64,000 nucleotides of DNA, taken from the NCBI GenBank assembly GCA_022579005.1, contig MU401479.1, positions 219,930 through 283,929 on the forward strand. Direction: 5' to 3'. The notes beneath the pieces were generated by a model that was given only the letters and a program-made list of their open reading frames with translations, did no database searches and was not told where the DNA came from. A program made the position numbers and the translations under genes. Shown here one piece after another: positions 25,017 to 38,037 of this stretch (positions are counted from its first letter, which is position 1; each line of letters begins with the position of its first letter). Origin of the DNA: Poronia punctata (Eukaryota; Ascomycota; Sordariomycetes; Xylariales; Xylariaceae).

Positions 25017-26078
25017 TTAGTCGCTACCACCCTCCCGCTCGCGGGTCAGGATGGCTGCGCTTCCCGTGCCGGGCGTCCGGCCGGTCTTCTTCTTCGCGGC
25101 CTCCTCCTGCTTCTCTTGCTCGATGGTCTTGACATAAGTCTCGATATCCTCGACTGGTAGCATCTCTATGGTCTTGCCTGGCGCCATGATAGCGATTTCG
25201 ATGTTTTTAGCACCCGTTTGTACTACTTCTAGTAGTGACTTGATGGCTAATCGGATTGTGGCCTCGCGATCCATATCTTCCCCGTAGTTTCGCTCTAAGA
25301 ACTCCCGCACAGTCTTGCTAGATCGTCCGATCGCATTCGCTTTCCTACTTCATCGTTAGCTAACCATGGGTGTATCCTATGTAACTGAACATCCGAGAAG
25401 ATGTTAACGCACCATGCCGAGTAGATGCCACTAGGTTCTGTCTGGTAGAGCCTGGGCACAGTACTGCCTTTATCAAATCCAACGACCATGGTGCTGATGC
25501 CGAACGGCCGAACACCACCACTCTGTGTGTATCGTTGTTGTACACCGGCAATGTATTTCGTAATATACTCGATCGTGACCGGGTCCTCCACTGTTAGCCG
25601 ATGTGACTGCGCCTCTAGACGGGCCTTGTCGACCAAGATACGGGCATCGGCATTCAGACCGGCAAACGCGAGGCATACGTGTGTGTCGACGAGGCCGATC
25701 TTCGAAGGTGTGATGCGGGTATCTTGCAGTTTCATCGCCGATCTCTTCTCGCACCCAAGCACGACGATATCCTTGCCCTTGACGCCAACGGCGCAGGTAC
25801 CTGGGGGAGCGGTTCCATTAGATCATTGATTCCATGGGGTCGCATGGCGGGGAACACGTTGGGGTTCTTCTACCTCTCTTGACTGCTTCGCCGGCATATT
25901 CTACCTGGAAAACGTGTCCATCGGGACTGTTGGTGAATTAGAATGTTGACTTAGATCGGTTTGTACGCGCGGGATGCTAACCTGAACACTGTGAGCAGTG
26001 ACGATTAGTTGAGTATGTGTGTGACGGGTCCAGGAATCAAAGCATACCTGAGAGAGCTCTATCGTAACCTGAAGCCAT
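25017..26078 (-). CDS. PRE6: 20S proteasome subunit alpha4 (PSMA7/Pre6 type)
   Basis: Five exons: complement(26048..26078), complement(25982..25988), complement(25874..25926), complement(25413..25800) and complement(25017..25344), giving 268 residues. Introns are 59, 55, 73 and 68 bases. The second exon is only 7 bases (TGTTCAG). With it the start reads [21 protein letters not shown], the conserved alpha-ring signature; skipping it shifts the frame. [26 protein letters not shown] and [18 protein letters not shown] identify the alpha4 subunit specifically. The protein forms part of the outer ring that gates the proteasome; alpha subunits are not catalytic. The C terminus after [12 protein letters not shown] is extended by about 20 residues, [12 protein letters not shown] and onward, beyond the usual Lys-rich end. 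It is convergent with the CHY gene. Confidence 0.97.
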
Positions 26079-26749
26079 GACTACAGGCCTATTATGAAAT
26101 TTGAAGGCGTCAAAGAGAATAAATTGCAATCAAGGGTGGCGGAGGTGCTATGGGCGGAAAGTTTACGACGATGGGGTTTGGGAACTTTGGATGGTACGTT
26201 CACTGGCAAGGCTGCCAGAAGTTACGAAGCTTCCCAGAAAGCAACCAGCTGAGGAGCTCCCAGTTCTCAGTGTATGTACCTGGTACTTGCGAACGTCAGA
26301 CAGGTGCGATGCTACAGCCTAGGACTAGGACCTAGGTAGCCTCCTCTGGTTACAGCACTGTCAATAGGCACCTCGATAGGAGCTTTAGCCACGTGCACAG
26401 CCACAACATACCGACGAACCTACGAGTAAACCTAGCCACCTAGCCCGTCACAGGCTCACAGGCTCACAGCTCGCCTTGGGAAACTTTTGAGTCTTGACTC
26501 TTGAATGTAATGAATGTGAATCTGAAGCACTTGATCTCAAAAACATGCTGTTTAGTAACATTATTATTCCGCAATACTAAAGGTAGGTAGTACAATTACC
26601 GCTCTGTTGCTTGGCTTACATCTACACTTATACTTTACAATGATTATAATCTATGCTGTACGCCGCAGAAGCCCTGGCACCTGCTTCGCCTTGTCTGAAA
26701 AGGTGCAGTCCTGCTGCGACCTCATGATACAATATTATACTCGTACACC
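26079..26749. other. promoter region of proteasome alpha4; 3' flank of the Zn2Cys6 gene
   Basis: 671 bases. A direct repeat CACAGGCTCACAGGCTCACAG lies at about 26450-26469. No gene was recognised. Confidence 0.5.
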
Positions 26750-28384
26750 TTATGCGATCTGCTTCCCTCCGCTCCATTGTTTCCCCTCTAACCAGGTGCT
26801 CATCTCCTGGCTACGTATTTCCCACCTTTGCCTGTAATCTTCAACCCATAAGCTCTCCAGCTCACAGAGGCCATGGGTCATCATGTCATTGTAAAACTCA
26901 CTCACGATCCATACCGGAGCCAATAGGAGATCGGGCTGAGTTGTAGTTTGGAGAGCAAAATCTAGGGACCGGCACACCAGTGCAGCCAGCTTTCTCGTCT
27001 CACTCGGATGGTATTTTCGTGGGTCAAGATTTGAATTCGAAATCGGTGCTACATCGGGGCTGTCCAGGTGGATCTTAAGCAGCACGTATACACACTGGTG
27101 GAAGCTTGTGAGGACTGCCCAATAATAAAGATGCGCGAGACACAGCAAGGGACTGGCAAAGCTCAGTGGCTCGTTGAACGGTATGTATTGGACGTTTTCC
27201 GTGGGCCCTGATCTCCAATAGGGCGCACTTGACGACCGAGTCCTCAGACTGAACCAGATGTCGAACTGAGCCTCGACGCTTGCACAATGCTCCAATAGTT
27301 CTCGCGCCAGTGACTGCCTGTCGAGACTATGGCCGGGTTGCGCGATAATGGCATCGGCCCGCGAATAGATGGATGGCAAAAGAACAACAATGTCAAGCAA
27401 CTCGTCGAAACAGGTTCGTGGATGCTGTTCGTAGGGCACAACAGTCCATTCAGGGTTGCATAGATAGGTTGGCTGACGATTGAGCAGAGCAGCCCATACC
27501 TAGCGCTTCGGTTAGCAAGAGGAGGGCAAGATGTTGGTGGACTTGGCTCACTTACAGCGCTTGGTCTATAGACTCGTGTGAAAAAATGATGCGCCGGGAA
27601 AGTTTGGTACGCGGCAGGACCAGCCTCGCGTATAGAATCTGAGAGGACTGACATATTGTTCCATGCAGGCTCGCTATGGTACATGGTCGAAGAGTTTTGC
27701 TATATGCTCGGTCAGTATCTGGATGACCAAGTATAGTCGTCGCTGCACTTACTTGATACAAGAACAGGCATATGCCTTCGACGGGTTCTTGAGAACCAAC
27801 CCTAGCAGCGGGCCATTGGAAAAAGTAAGAAGACTTCATATTGAAGTTTTCTTGGACAAATGTCGGGCTAACATCGAGCGGTTGAGCATCAAGCAGCGAT
27901 AATGATAGACCGGGACGCTGAGATGAGTGACTCTTGTGTCTAATGGCAGTTTCCAGGTCTGCATGTCGCGCAAATATTCGAACAAGGCATGGGCCGTGCT
28001 GTGAGTCCAGTAACACAGTCTCGTCCCATCCCGGCCTTGATGGCTCGACGGCTGCCAGCCATTCGGGTTCCTCGACTCTTTCGGATTCAGCGGTTGGTTG
28101 TGCCGCCCTCGTCTGCGAAGGGTTTCGTGGTGGATGAGACCCTACTCTCCCCCTATCGTTCTGGGTCCCGACGATGAAGACGGTTTCCCGTTCATATCCA
28201 CCGCACTCGCGGTTATAGTCTGTACATTTTCTACAGAATGGCCTCGTATTATCACACTTCACCCTGCGAGCCCGGCATGTGTTGCAGCCTTCATCAAGTC
28301 AGCTAGTCCCGGATATGAGGCATAGGATACCGAGCAAGCAATGCTTGGGGACATACCCTTATATTTCCCAGCAACACCAACCAT
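26750..28384 (-). CDS. Zn2Cys6 fungal transcription factor
   Basis: Four exons: complement(28357..28384), complement(27753..28288), complement(27556..27699) and complement(26750..27499), giving 485 residues. All three introns (68, 53, 56 bases) have consensus donors GTATGT or GTAAGT. The junction of exons 1 and 2 creates KGCNTCRARRVKCD, so the binuclear cluster CxxC-x6-C-x6-CxxC-x6-C is complete within residues 11-37. This is the Gal4-type DNA-binding domain. The rest resembles the loosely conserved fungal regulatory region (YHSEPAWNNMSVLSDSIREAGPA and later helices) with no nearby pathway cluster. Target genes cannot be inferred; a gene-poor stretch of 5.5 kb lies upstream. It runs in the same direction as the proteasome gene, 671 bases away. 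Confidence 0.88.
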
Positions 28385-31300
28385 CTCGCTTGCGATGCAC
28401 TACAAATAATGTAGCGTATTCCGGAGAATTCTTGACGCCGAGGTTCTGTAGATATCGTATCGAGTAGGTAGGACCTCTAGGCAACGTCTGAATTCCTTCG
28501 CAGAATGGCAACCGGAACCGCGTCGTCGTTCACGAAGTTAGTCATGGAGAACCTCGACTCGCAATGCCAATTCATTATTTCTACGGGAAATGATGTTCTT
28601 CATATACTACAAAGGAGAGGCTTCTCGGCACTATTTTCATTCAATTCTCGTAGCAGTACAACCGCAGCCCGTCCAATCATGGCCAATACGACACCAGGGT
28701 CGTAGGAGAAGCCAAATGACATGCCGTCGCGAGGCTGGTCTGATCATCTTTCCATGCGCTACTACGAAGCAGAGAGTCGTTATCACGAGAAACTGTGGCA
28801 CCTCACCCTGGACCTAACTCGGAGGAGCCCCGTCCCTGGTTAGCCTATTCGCGTCTGATCCGCCCTACGGAGCTATCCGCAATATGGGGTAAGAGTTCGC
28901 TTAGTAAGTATACGGCAAAGTTTCAAGCCGCACGCTGAACCTCTCAAGGGGACTAGGTAGTAGGTGGAATATACGCTTTTCATACAAGGCTACTTCTCGT
29001 CTACTAGGTTAGCGAGGATGACGTCTTGACGTGTTTTTTTGAGATTCTCGGGGAATTATGCTAGGAGCTTCAGTCGGATCCACACACCAGCCCTTGTCGG
29101 TTGTAGTTTGGGGCTTTCGTATTGATGGCAGATGGGCAACTGAGGAAGAGGATACGAAACGGCCGCCATCTAATGAGCGTCCCCACCCCTGCATGGGATC
29201 CGACGCCTTACCCTGACGGTGTTGCGATCTGACAAGACTAAACCCTACTAGATCCCTCAAGCCGATCCCGCTACGGTTCCCTTGCTATATTTCCTATCAA
29301 TGGCCCCTTGTCTTCTTGCCATATATCTATCGCGCTTAGACTAGACAGACAAAGTGCCAAGTGCGCGCCCCCGTATTCAGGAAGTTGTTCTTTAGCGCGG
29401 TCTCACTCCCGTATTGCTTCGGCGCCTGGGAAAGAAAATCGGGGGCTATAGAATATAAATGGAACTGGCATGGAACCATATTAAGCTGAATATGGGTAGT
29501 AAAGGTGTTTTTTCAGCTTACCCAGGGCGGCGTTTTCGACGCTCGACACCCCCCAATTCAATAACGTATGTATGTAGGGTGGTATCGTACTAGGTACCTA
29601 GTCTAAGGACTTCGCCTAAATCAGTGAAGGCAGTATACCCAATGGGGTGGTAATACGCTACAATAAGCTTACCTGTTCTCAGGATATGTGCAGCCAAGAT
29701 AGGCCAATGCCGAGGAGTTCTTCTATTCTTTTTCTTCCCAACTTCTCGTGTGAGTGGGAGTTTAAAGACGGGGCAGGGGGCTATGTAAGCTTGATGGCGA
29801 GATCCCGTCTTCCTGCAACTTAACCTTACGTGCGTAGATAGGTCCCCGCGCACAACATGCAACATCAATTGTGTCCTTGTGAAACAGAGCTCGTGCCAAG
29901 GTTCGTGATTGTGCCTTGCGTACTACCATGCCTACCATACCTACCAGGACGATGTGGTATCCATATCAAGACTCTGATTGGAGAATAAGCGCCATGACGT
30001 TATCTACCTTCGACCAAAAAGCGAAAATAATAGGGAAGGAGCCAATGAAAAATCTTGGAAACTGCTATTTCTATATAAAAATTCCAACCTTGGCATGCAT
30101 AGTAGAGGTTTGGAGCCAATCCGCGGCCATGGCGTTCTTACCTATTGTGGTTGCTGTTCCGCTGTCTCCTTGGTCCTTCTTCAAGACGAAACTGCTACTC
30201 TACATAGAGGTAGTCAGATCCAATCTTACCATTGGCACCTGTATAGTAGGTATGTGTTCGTATGTTCTCATAGTTAGCTCCGTACCTTATTCACTCGTCT
30301 TCTTGCTCAGCCTCCATCCAGTTCCGGCTATAGCATTAGCGATGGACTCAAAAACGGAGGCAGCTACGGGCCTACGGCAGCCGGCCGGCTACGATCTACC
30401 GACTAGGTACTCCAATCTTGCAACCCAGAAACGTGGCTAGGCCATCCGCAATGAAATATCCGGGCAGCTGCTAACTTGCCTTGTGATTGCATCTTTCGAA
30501 CATATCTACAATCCTCTGCTTCACACATACGTTACAATAAATATGCCTATCGTACGGCACAGACGACCGTCCCCTGCCAGTGATCCCGTCGAGCTGTTCC
30601 CGACTTGCAGTTACATTTTAAGTACACATGGCGTACAGCACGCTTGCAACTATTTCATCGCACGTCGTCCGAGTCCGCAGATTTGCCACAAATGAGCCTC
30701 GACGAACTTTGACCATCTCTTTTCAGCTTACATCGCCACGCTAACTCGCAAGGGGTCATACAAACAACGTTTCCAATATCTGCAATTAATTGCCCCCTCT
30801 GAAATACCACAGGCTAATAATGACTGACCATATTGCAGAGTGTAGTCGCAGGCAATAGGATACCTATGTCAGGACCGTAAAGGACTCCATACAAGGAAAG
30901 CCGCGCCACGAGGATTAATTCCCAGCCCATGACGACAACTGGCCAGCGAAATATGGACAGGTCATTCTGTATCTTCGCCATCCCGATATTAGCTTCAGGA
31001 CAAGCTACCGAAAGGTTCTACACGGCATGTAGCGAGGCCGACAATCTTTTCAATTTTGCTGTGGAACTAACTTGCACTGCTGATGCATGAACTCCATACA
31101 AGGCCCGGTTCTAGAACCGTCACCATCTCTCCAATTCTGAAATGTAAGCAGAGCTGGTTAGCTTAATGTCTCGTGATTGCAGAAAGGGGGATTAATTGAA
31201 TCAAGACGTCGGGAGACGTCCGGTCACCCCTCTTTCCAGCAGGCCCAAGAAGACATCGAAAATATCCATCTAGGCGGATCTACGATATATCACCGGCACG

Positions 31301-33967
31301 GGTGCTGCGTCTACACAGTCAGTGGCCGATCGTCGAGCTGCCGCGTCGTCAGCGTGGCAGTTCTCCTAAGAGTACAGTCGCCACCCACTGATACAAGACG
31401 AATTGGGTGTCTAGACCGCGGCCCACGGGCACACGTGTGCGATATCGAGATGAAAGTACCTCGACAAAGCCTCGGCCGTTTCAACTTTCGGCAGTATCCT
31501 AACTCTTAAGTCGGATTGGTACCAACTCTCTTCCTCACGCTTGCGGGGGACGAATATCCTTGGCGCGGTCCCGAGCCTCCACGCAGCGAGCTAAAAGGTG
31601 GCAAAGGAGCTTAAATTGACCACTCGCGTTGGCCGAGTGCGGTGATTCGACATTATTCGCCCCGACGTGGGGTCCGAAGATCTTATGCAAGTCATGCATG
31701 GTACAAATAGCTCTGCGAACTTGGGGTGGCCTGTACTATGTAGCGTGCCATCTAATATCCCATGGGTAGTACCTACTACCTATACCATGCGGATTCATGT
31801 TTGGCCCTTCAGTCTTTGTGAAATTTGACCTACCGAGACGCCAATCGTCAGGCGAGTCAGCCCTATTAAGGTAGGACAATACAGGCTAAGGTCCGGTTGC
31901 AAAACGGGGCCATCTTAACTCTCACTGGTCCCGATCGTGGCTCAATAAGCGCGTACGTTACACACAATACAGGTCCTGTATTACACGAAAATGGACACGA
32001 AAATGATCAACAATCTCCCTCAGGGGAGATTCAGGTGGCGGTGCGACCATCGTGTCCGTTTACGACTTCGTTTTAACTTCTCTTTTTTTTTTTTTTGACA
32101 ACGGGTCAGCTCGCTGCATGCTTAACCACGTGTACTTGGAGCCGTCGTGAGTCTTATTGGTTCCATCTGACCTCAACGTTCAAGGCAGACGTGGTCACGT
32201 GGTATCAACCTGAAATAACCCCCTTACTAGGGAATATAACCCGACGTGTAGTACGTGGCTTAATATATCTCCTAGTTATCTCTGGCAACGCGGGTTACAA
32301 TGGCTAACGGATATTCCGTTCTGTTCTAGTGGGATAGTACCACAGAGCCGCATCTCCTATGAAAGCATGGCTTCGCTGTCGCATGACCGTGACGCATCTC
32401 ACCACATCTATAAGACACTTTGGATGTATGTAACAGGTAGATATCTTGTTCTTGTCATCTACGAGTAGTGTAATGGGGAACAAATGTATAAAAGAGGATT
32501 CTGGACCCTCAGTAAGATTTTAACAACCCTGTCAAAACTCAAACAGTCTTAGCTGCCTGGTTACCCCCGAGTCCGCCATATGAGAATAGCGAACACAAAG
32601 GAAAAATATGATCTATATGAGAATGCAAGATTTAGGGGTAGGGCAAGGGCTGTGCCGTCTCTCCGTAGTTAGCACGCCTCGAGCTGGTCTGTTTAGTCAG
32701 TCAGTTGGCAGATCAATCTATCATAAAAGGGGTGGTATGTCAAGAGTCAAGGCAGACTGGTTCGGCACCAAGGCATTCGAATACCCATCCGTACAACATT
32801 TATATATATATCTTTCTAGACACTCCCGTAAAACAATATTGCACATCCTTACCAACTATATGTCTGCCTGCATCGCCCCCTACCTACGCAAGAACATACT
32901 GACCTACCACATACCTATGTACAAGACCTGGGTCTTTAGATGTGAGGAATTTCCCCCGGTAGTTAGATAGATAGGTAGGTAGATAAGGTGTCATGTATTT
33001 GTTTTTCCCCTAGTCGTTTCAGTCTTATGCCGATCTATATACTGCCATCCTTCTCCCCGAGAGAAACATAACAATATGCTATCCTACCATTGACCACACA
33101 GAGAAAGTGAAGTAAATGTCTAACCAACCTAAGCCACCAGGAGTTAGGACTCTTGTGTCTAAGCTTATAGCCTACCTATCTACCCTATAAACAAACAAAC
33201 AAAAGAATTCCAACTAGAAACCTAAAACTATAAACTCCTTAGATCCCCCCCCCCCCAAACGCCACCAAATCCATCTCCTTCCTCCCGCTGTCGCTAAAAC
33301 TGGAAAAAAATATATAACCTAACCTATGTACCTAAGAGATGAAGGAGATAGATAGATAGGGTAAGAAATAAAAACTAAATAGCAGAGTACATAACCTACT
33401 GTATGTCCAGTCTACATACCGACGAGGACAAAAATCGAATACGATAACCTCGCAGTCAACGTGTGCCACCTCTAATACAAGCTGTGAAGATTCTTGACCA
33501 GATGTCCGTCTTACATGTGTGTGTGTGGTGGGTAAACAACTCGGTGACGTCTGTGGTGATGAGTTGGAATCTCTCAAGGTAGCTCGCAAAGGTCAATCAT
33601 GAGCTTGATAATGTTTGTAGAAATTTTGGTTCACCCTATATTCACCTTCTTCCAAGCGGAAATAGTGCTATTGCTTATTCTACACAGGACGCCTTGGTAT
33701 ATAGGTATGCATACATATCATGACTTCACAGGATTCTCAGCATTCTCTGGTATCGACAATTCGACACTGTCAAAGGAGACTAGGGGAGAATGGTCACGAT
33801 ATGTCTGGATGATGAACCGATACCATATATTCGGCCAATATGTCCTGAGAACAAGCTTTCGCAACAAGATTGCATCATCTATTCTCTCCGTCGACGAATA
33901 CCGCTCCAGCGCAAAGGTTGCGCGCTAGACAAATTAAGCGAACCATAACAAAATGGAAGTCAAGTGA
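28385..33967. other. gene-poor stretch of about 5.6 kb
   Basis: Many short ORFs, no confirmed gene. The composition is ordinary, not AT-rich. A run of 12 C lies at 33245-33256 and a 15-T run near 32082-32096. One small ORF with a possible signal peptide is listed separately. TAGGTACCTAG words occur, for example near 29592. Confidence 0.5.
30929..31090 (+). CDS. possible small secreted peptide, 53 residues
   Basis: An ATG-started frame of 53 codons. An internal Met9 begins a hydrophobic stretch (FCIFAIPILASGQA) that could be a signal peptide, followed by a short mature part with two cysteines. A GTAAGC donor and a TTGCAG acceptor lie downstream (about 31145-31182), so a longer spliced product is possible. 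No homology was recognised and no codon-use support could be computed. It could be chance. Confidence 0.2.
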   Translation: MTTTGQRNMDRSFCIFAIPILASGQATERFYTACSEADNLFNFAVELTCTADA

Positions 33968-35933
33968 CTAGATAAACCGAGCTCGTTTTGCCGCAAACAT
34001 AGCCAGGATGACAAACGCCAACAAACACGCAAGTATCCCGAAGAAAGGAGTCAGGTTGTCTGCATCATGGAAGGGCACAGAAACGTTCATGCCAAAGAGA
34101 CCTGTGACGATGTTTAGCGGGACGATGACGGTGGCGATAAAGGTAATCTTGCTAAGCCCGGCATTCGTCTGGGTCCCTTGAGAGATGCTGTCAATGGTGA
34201 GCTGGGCCAAGTAGTTGCTGTGTGCTCTGGACAAGATCTTCTCAAAGTGCGTCAGGTTGGTCATCATGGTGATAACGTGGTCTTGGATATCGCCCAAGTA
34301 CATTCCAATGTCCATCCGCGGCGTGACCTTGTAGTTTTCGTTGCACCGCTTCGTAAAGCCTTTGAGCACATCAGCCTTGCCGCCTAGCACTCGCATCAAG
34401 CCGAGCGTATTTTTCCGGACACCGCCAAGCATACGGAGGAAAGTATGCATGTCGTCAGGACGGGCGACAAACACGGAATCCTCAATCGACTCTGTCAGAT
34501 TTTCGATGCGAGTGATGGCAGGTGCAAAGGAATCAACTATATTGTCACTGTATCCAATATCTCCGTCAGCCAAACGGAACCTCTCAAGAGGGGTCCTCCC
34601 GGGATATTGTCATCACTTACATCAAGGCATAGCATATCCAGTCGCTGCTCAACGACACGTACTCCTTCAGATTGGCAATGCGCTTCCTGACCTGGGATGC
34701 GTGGTCATTCGGCTCGAAGCTGAAACTGAGCGTGCCTTCGCGGAAGACGAGCACGTAGATATTGAAGGGTTCGTAGTCGGGCGACCCGTCAGCCTCTTCC
34801 ACCACTTTGAAGGACCGGAAACAGGCAAAGTAGTACGATTTGAAGATCTCAATCTTCTCACGGGCCTCCTGCGTGGTGATGTCTTCGATTGTCAAGGGGT
34901 GCACGCCAAATGCCTTGCACAGCACTTGGACCTCTTCTTTAGTGGGCCGATTGACATTGAGCCACCACACACCGTCCGGTTCACCGCGCGGGAAGGTGAA
35001 AAGGCCCCTCATGGTCTCTCCTGGTAGCACGAGGTCACCAAACTCGGCCGCGTGGATAGTCGATTCCCAGGCCGAGGAGAAGAAGCTGAACCGATTCGGG
35101 TCTACATGTTCTTTGTTGTCCACAGTCGTGGCGACACCAGGTCCAGGCGTCTCCTGACCGAATCTGGCCAGCTTTTCGTCGCTATCGAGCGAAGCACGGG
35201 GTGCAAAGATAAGGTCCCCGTCGCTTGTGACCATCGGTGTATCGTGTCCGGCTTTATGCTCATGCAGCGTCGGGAACACTTTGGAGGCTTTCTGCGCTTC
35301 GAGAAGCTCTTCCCTTGCCACCTTCTCCGACGCAATGAAATTCTCCAAATAATCAAAGTCGATGTAGAGCTGGTCCCGCTCCCGATCTTCCTGCATAGGA
35401 AAGCAGACATCTGCCTCGGCAGTCCTGTTCGTTGCGATGGACGCCGTCTCTTCCGGGGCAAATGTTACAGGCCTGCTTCTACCCGAGCGCTGACTATTAC
35501 GGCTGACATTCGACACGGTGCGCTGAAGAGCTTCGCTATCTTCCGGATTAAGAGTGCGGCCGTCTGAAACTGACAAGGCACGCTCCCGGCGCCGGGCTTC
35601 AGCGAAAGCCTTGACGGAATTGGGTGGCGAAACGCCCCGCTCGTGCGTCGAGGTGAAAGTTGGTCGCCGACCATTGGGAAAGTTTTCCACAGCGTTGTCA
35701 TCATCATCATCTTCGTCTATGATGACAGCTTCTTCGAAATCCCGGACTCTCACATCAGTCGGGGAATATGGGCTATCCACATCCAAATGCTGACGAGAAC
35801 CATAGAGGGTATCTACTGTCCCGCGACGAACGCGGTCCGGCCTTTGGGTTGCACTAGTATTGTGACGGTGGTCGTCGAGTTCCGGGACCGGAGCCCCGTA
35901 GACCTTGTCAGAGCTTCCTTCGTGGTCTGACAT
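33968..35933 (-). CDS. CorA-family Mg2+ transporter (Alr1/Mnr2 type)
   Basis: Exons complement(34621..35933) and complement(33968..34547), intron of 73 bases with GTAAGT donor and CTGAC branch, giving 630 residues. The junction restores WICYALIDNIVDSFAPAI, the conserved CorA linker helix. About 290 residues of acidic, Ser/Arg-rich, low-conservation N-terminal region precede the funnel domain (FTFPRGEPDGVWWLNV). Two membrane segments follow at about 571-591 and 606-623. The first ends in the signature GMN (590-592), the selectivity-filter motif of Mg2+ channels of this family. Both termini should face the cytosol. Plasma-membrane (Alr1) and vacuolar (Mnr2) members cannot be separated by sight. 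Residues 75-79 form a run of five Asp. Complete and apparently functional. Confidence 0.95.
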
Positions 35934-38037
35934 GTTGCTTTCTGTTCAATGTCACTGTTTGTATAAGGCGAGATTTCGGGGGTGGAACCGATGAGGAACC
36001 GGGACGGGGTGGTCTCCGTGGTGGTGGTAGTCAACTGTCGTATGTGAAGCCGGGAAAGCCTTCGTTTGGCTATTCATACGAAGGCACGCATACTGGGAGG
36101 TCAAACCAGCTGCATTTGCAGGTCAAAGCAGATGCGGCAGTACGCCGACTGCAAAGCAACAAGAGTCGTAATCCAGGACCAATCTGGCAACCACCAGCTC
36201 CCGAGTCTCAGATGGTACGCAATTATCATAGACAGTGTATCAAGCTCGCCGGAAATTTGCCGCCACAACAAAACCAAGCGTAACAAGTCGACCAGTTAGG
36301 GAGGCTTCGTATCAACGCCGCTATAGACCCAGCAAAGGGGGACTAGAAGCGGTCGAGAAAAGGAGAACTTGCGACTATTAGGGCCCGCCAACTTGGTGGT
36401 TTGAAGAATTTAGCGGTGGATGGCACCGCGGAGACCGAGAAGGAGTTTTGGGGGGAGTGGTTCAACTCCTTTGCTGCGTTATCGAGGTCTGACGGCGTGT
36501 TCCGAGCCACAAAGGGGGAAAGAGAATTAAGCGCTCGTTGGTCGAATGATGTGAAGATGTGTCGTGCTTAAAGGACGACAGCGCAGCAGCGGTTGTTTAC
36601 CGAAGGGAATGGCAAAACAAATCTGCGTCATAGGATCAGCGAGGCGAGGAGGGAGAAATTGCGACGAGAAAGAAATATATACCTTTTGTGAATGCCGGCC
36701 GAGAGGTTGCTGCCTGCAAGTATTTCAGCAACTCACAAGATAGCAGGTGAACGCAGAGGAGTCGGAAAATATTTGCTCATAAGGGAATTTATCCCCAGGC
36801 AGATAAACTTTGTTCGTGGGTAAGGTTCAAATTTGTGTTGGGAAAATGCCAGCAAACAATGGATTGAAGACCGAAGAGTTGTACGAGTAGGTACCTAGCT
36901 GAGAATGAGAAGGTTGAATGGTGTATGCAAGTGTGCATATGAAATGGGCCAGTAGGCTTACGTGAATGTGGCGCTAGTGGGTTCCCCCCTTTCAAAAATT
37001 TGGTTCTTTACAATTCAAGTCTGTGCTTTCTTGGTACAGCTTAAAGTTTACTGAGTACTTGTACTCGCAAACCTAACATTTCTGGAGAGATTACATACTA
37101 CCTGTGTAGATAACTGCAGGCCAGGGCCCTACCTGTTGGGCACCAACCTCTAAAATTATACTGTGACTGCTTGTATGTGTGCAGGTGAATAAAACTCTTC
37201 AAATTCCGAATCTTCGTCCTGTATTCTGCTTATGATAGCTAGCAAATTAAGGTCGCCTGATAATGGGCAGCCATTGGTAAAGGCATTGACCACAGTTGTT
37301 GCCACCTACTCGTAGTTCAATAGGAATTGCGAAAGCTTCCTAAAACTGGACGGTTCAGGGTTTGTTGGCATAGCTGTTGCTCTTAATATCCGGATTCATC
37401 AGTTCTCAATTCAAACCACAATCCAACAAAGATGGAAAGAAGCCAAAGGCGGAATACCAATAGCGCTGTTAGGAATCAAACCCAACTCCACTTATGGTGT
37501 ATGCTCCAGAACGTATCTGATGGCTGCTTTGTATTCGTACTACGAGTACGTACCAAGATGTCGATATTTCAAATACCCAGGCAGTTTCTTGGAAGTACTC
37601 GTACCTAGCAATATCTTATTGTGACAGGGGCTAAACTATCTGCATGTAACTTAGTATCATCTATGTAATTGTTTGCATAAGTTGCTTGTAGCAACACTTT
37701 TTTCGAGGCTCGGGGAGTGGGAGTCGGCGGAACCGTGGTTACTGTGCTAGTGGGTGACGTAAGCTAATGTGGAATCGGAAGTGCCTGCATTGGATCCTAG
37801 GCTTGTTTAGCGCCCATTGGTTAGCCTTGTATTATCTACCCGGCAAAGGACCACGTCGCTGCATCTATGGGCATAATAGGTTGCTAGACCTAGGCGTACG
37901 TGTGAAGACGATAGATATGGGAGGTATTCAACTCTGATCACCAATTACACATATCACTTCCATCGCATCGACCACCACCCTATCGCCTATCAACAAGGAA
38001 CATATACTGTCCTTTTTGAACTTCTATTTATCTGAAA
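35934..38037. other. divergent intergenic region between CorA and SPC1 genes
   Basis: 2.1 kb with no recognised gene. It should contain the CorA promoter and the SPC1 promoter. Words of the TACGAGTACGTAC and GTACTCGTACCTAG type recur near 36885, 37055, 37540 and 37596. Confidence 0.5.

Noticed and set aside
29928..30440. Hydrophobic ORF of about 170 codons on the plus strand
   Set aside because: The longest version starts at TTG; hydrophobic stretches are irregular and no family is recognised. Probably chance.
33599..33928. 109-codon plus ORF downstream of CorA
   Set aside because: Lies in the 3' flank of the CorA gene, with no domain and no flanking signals.
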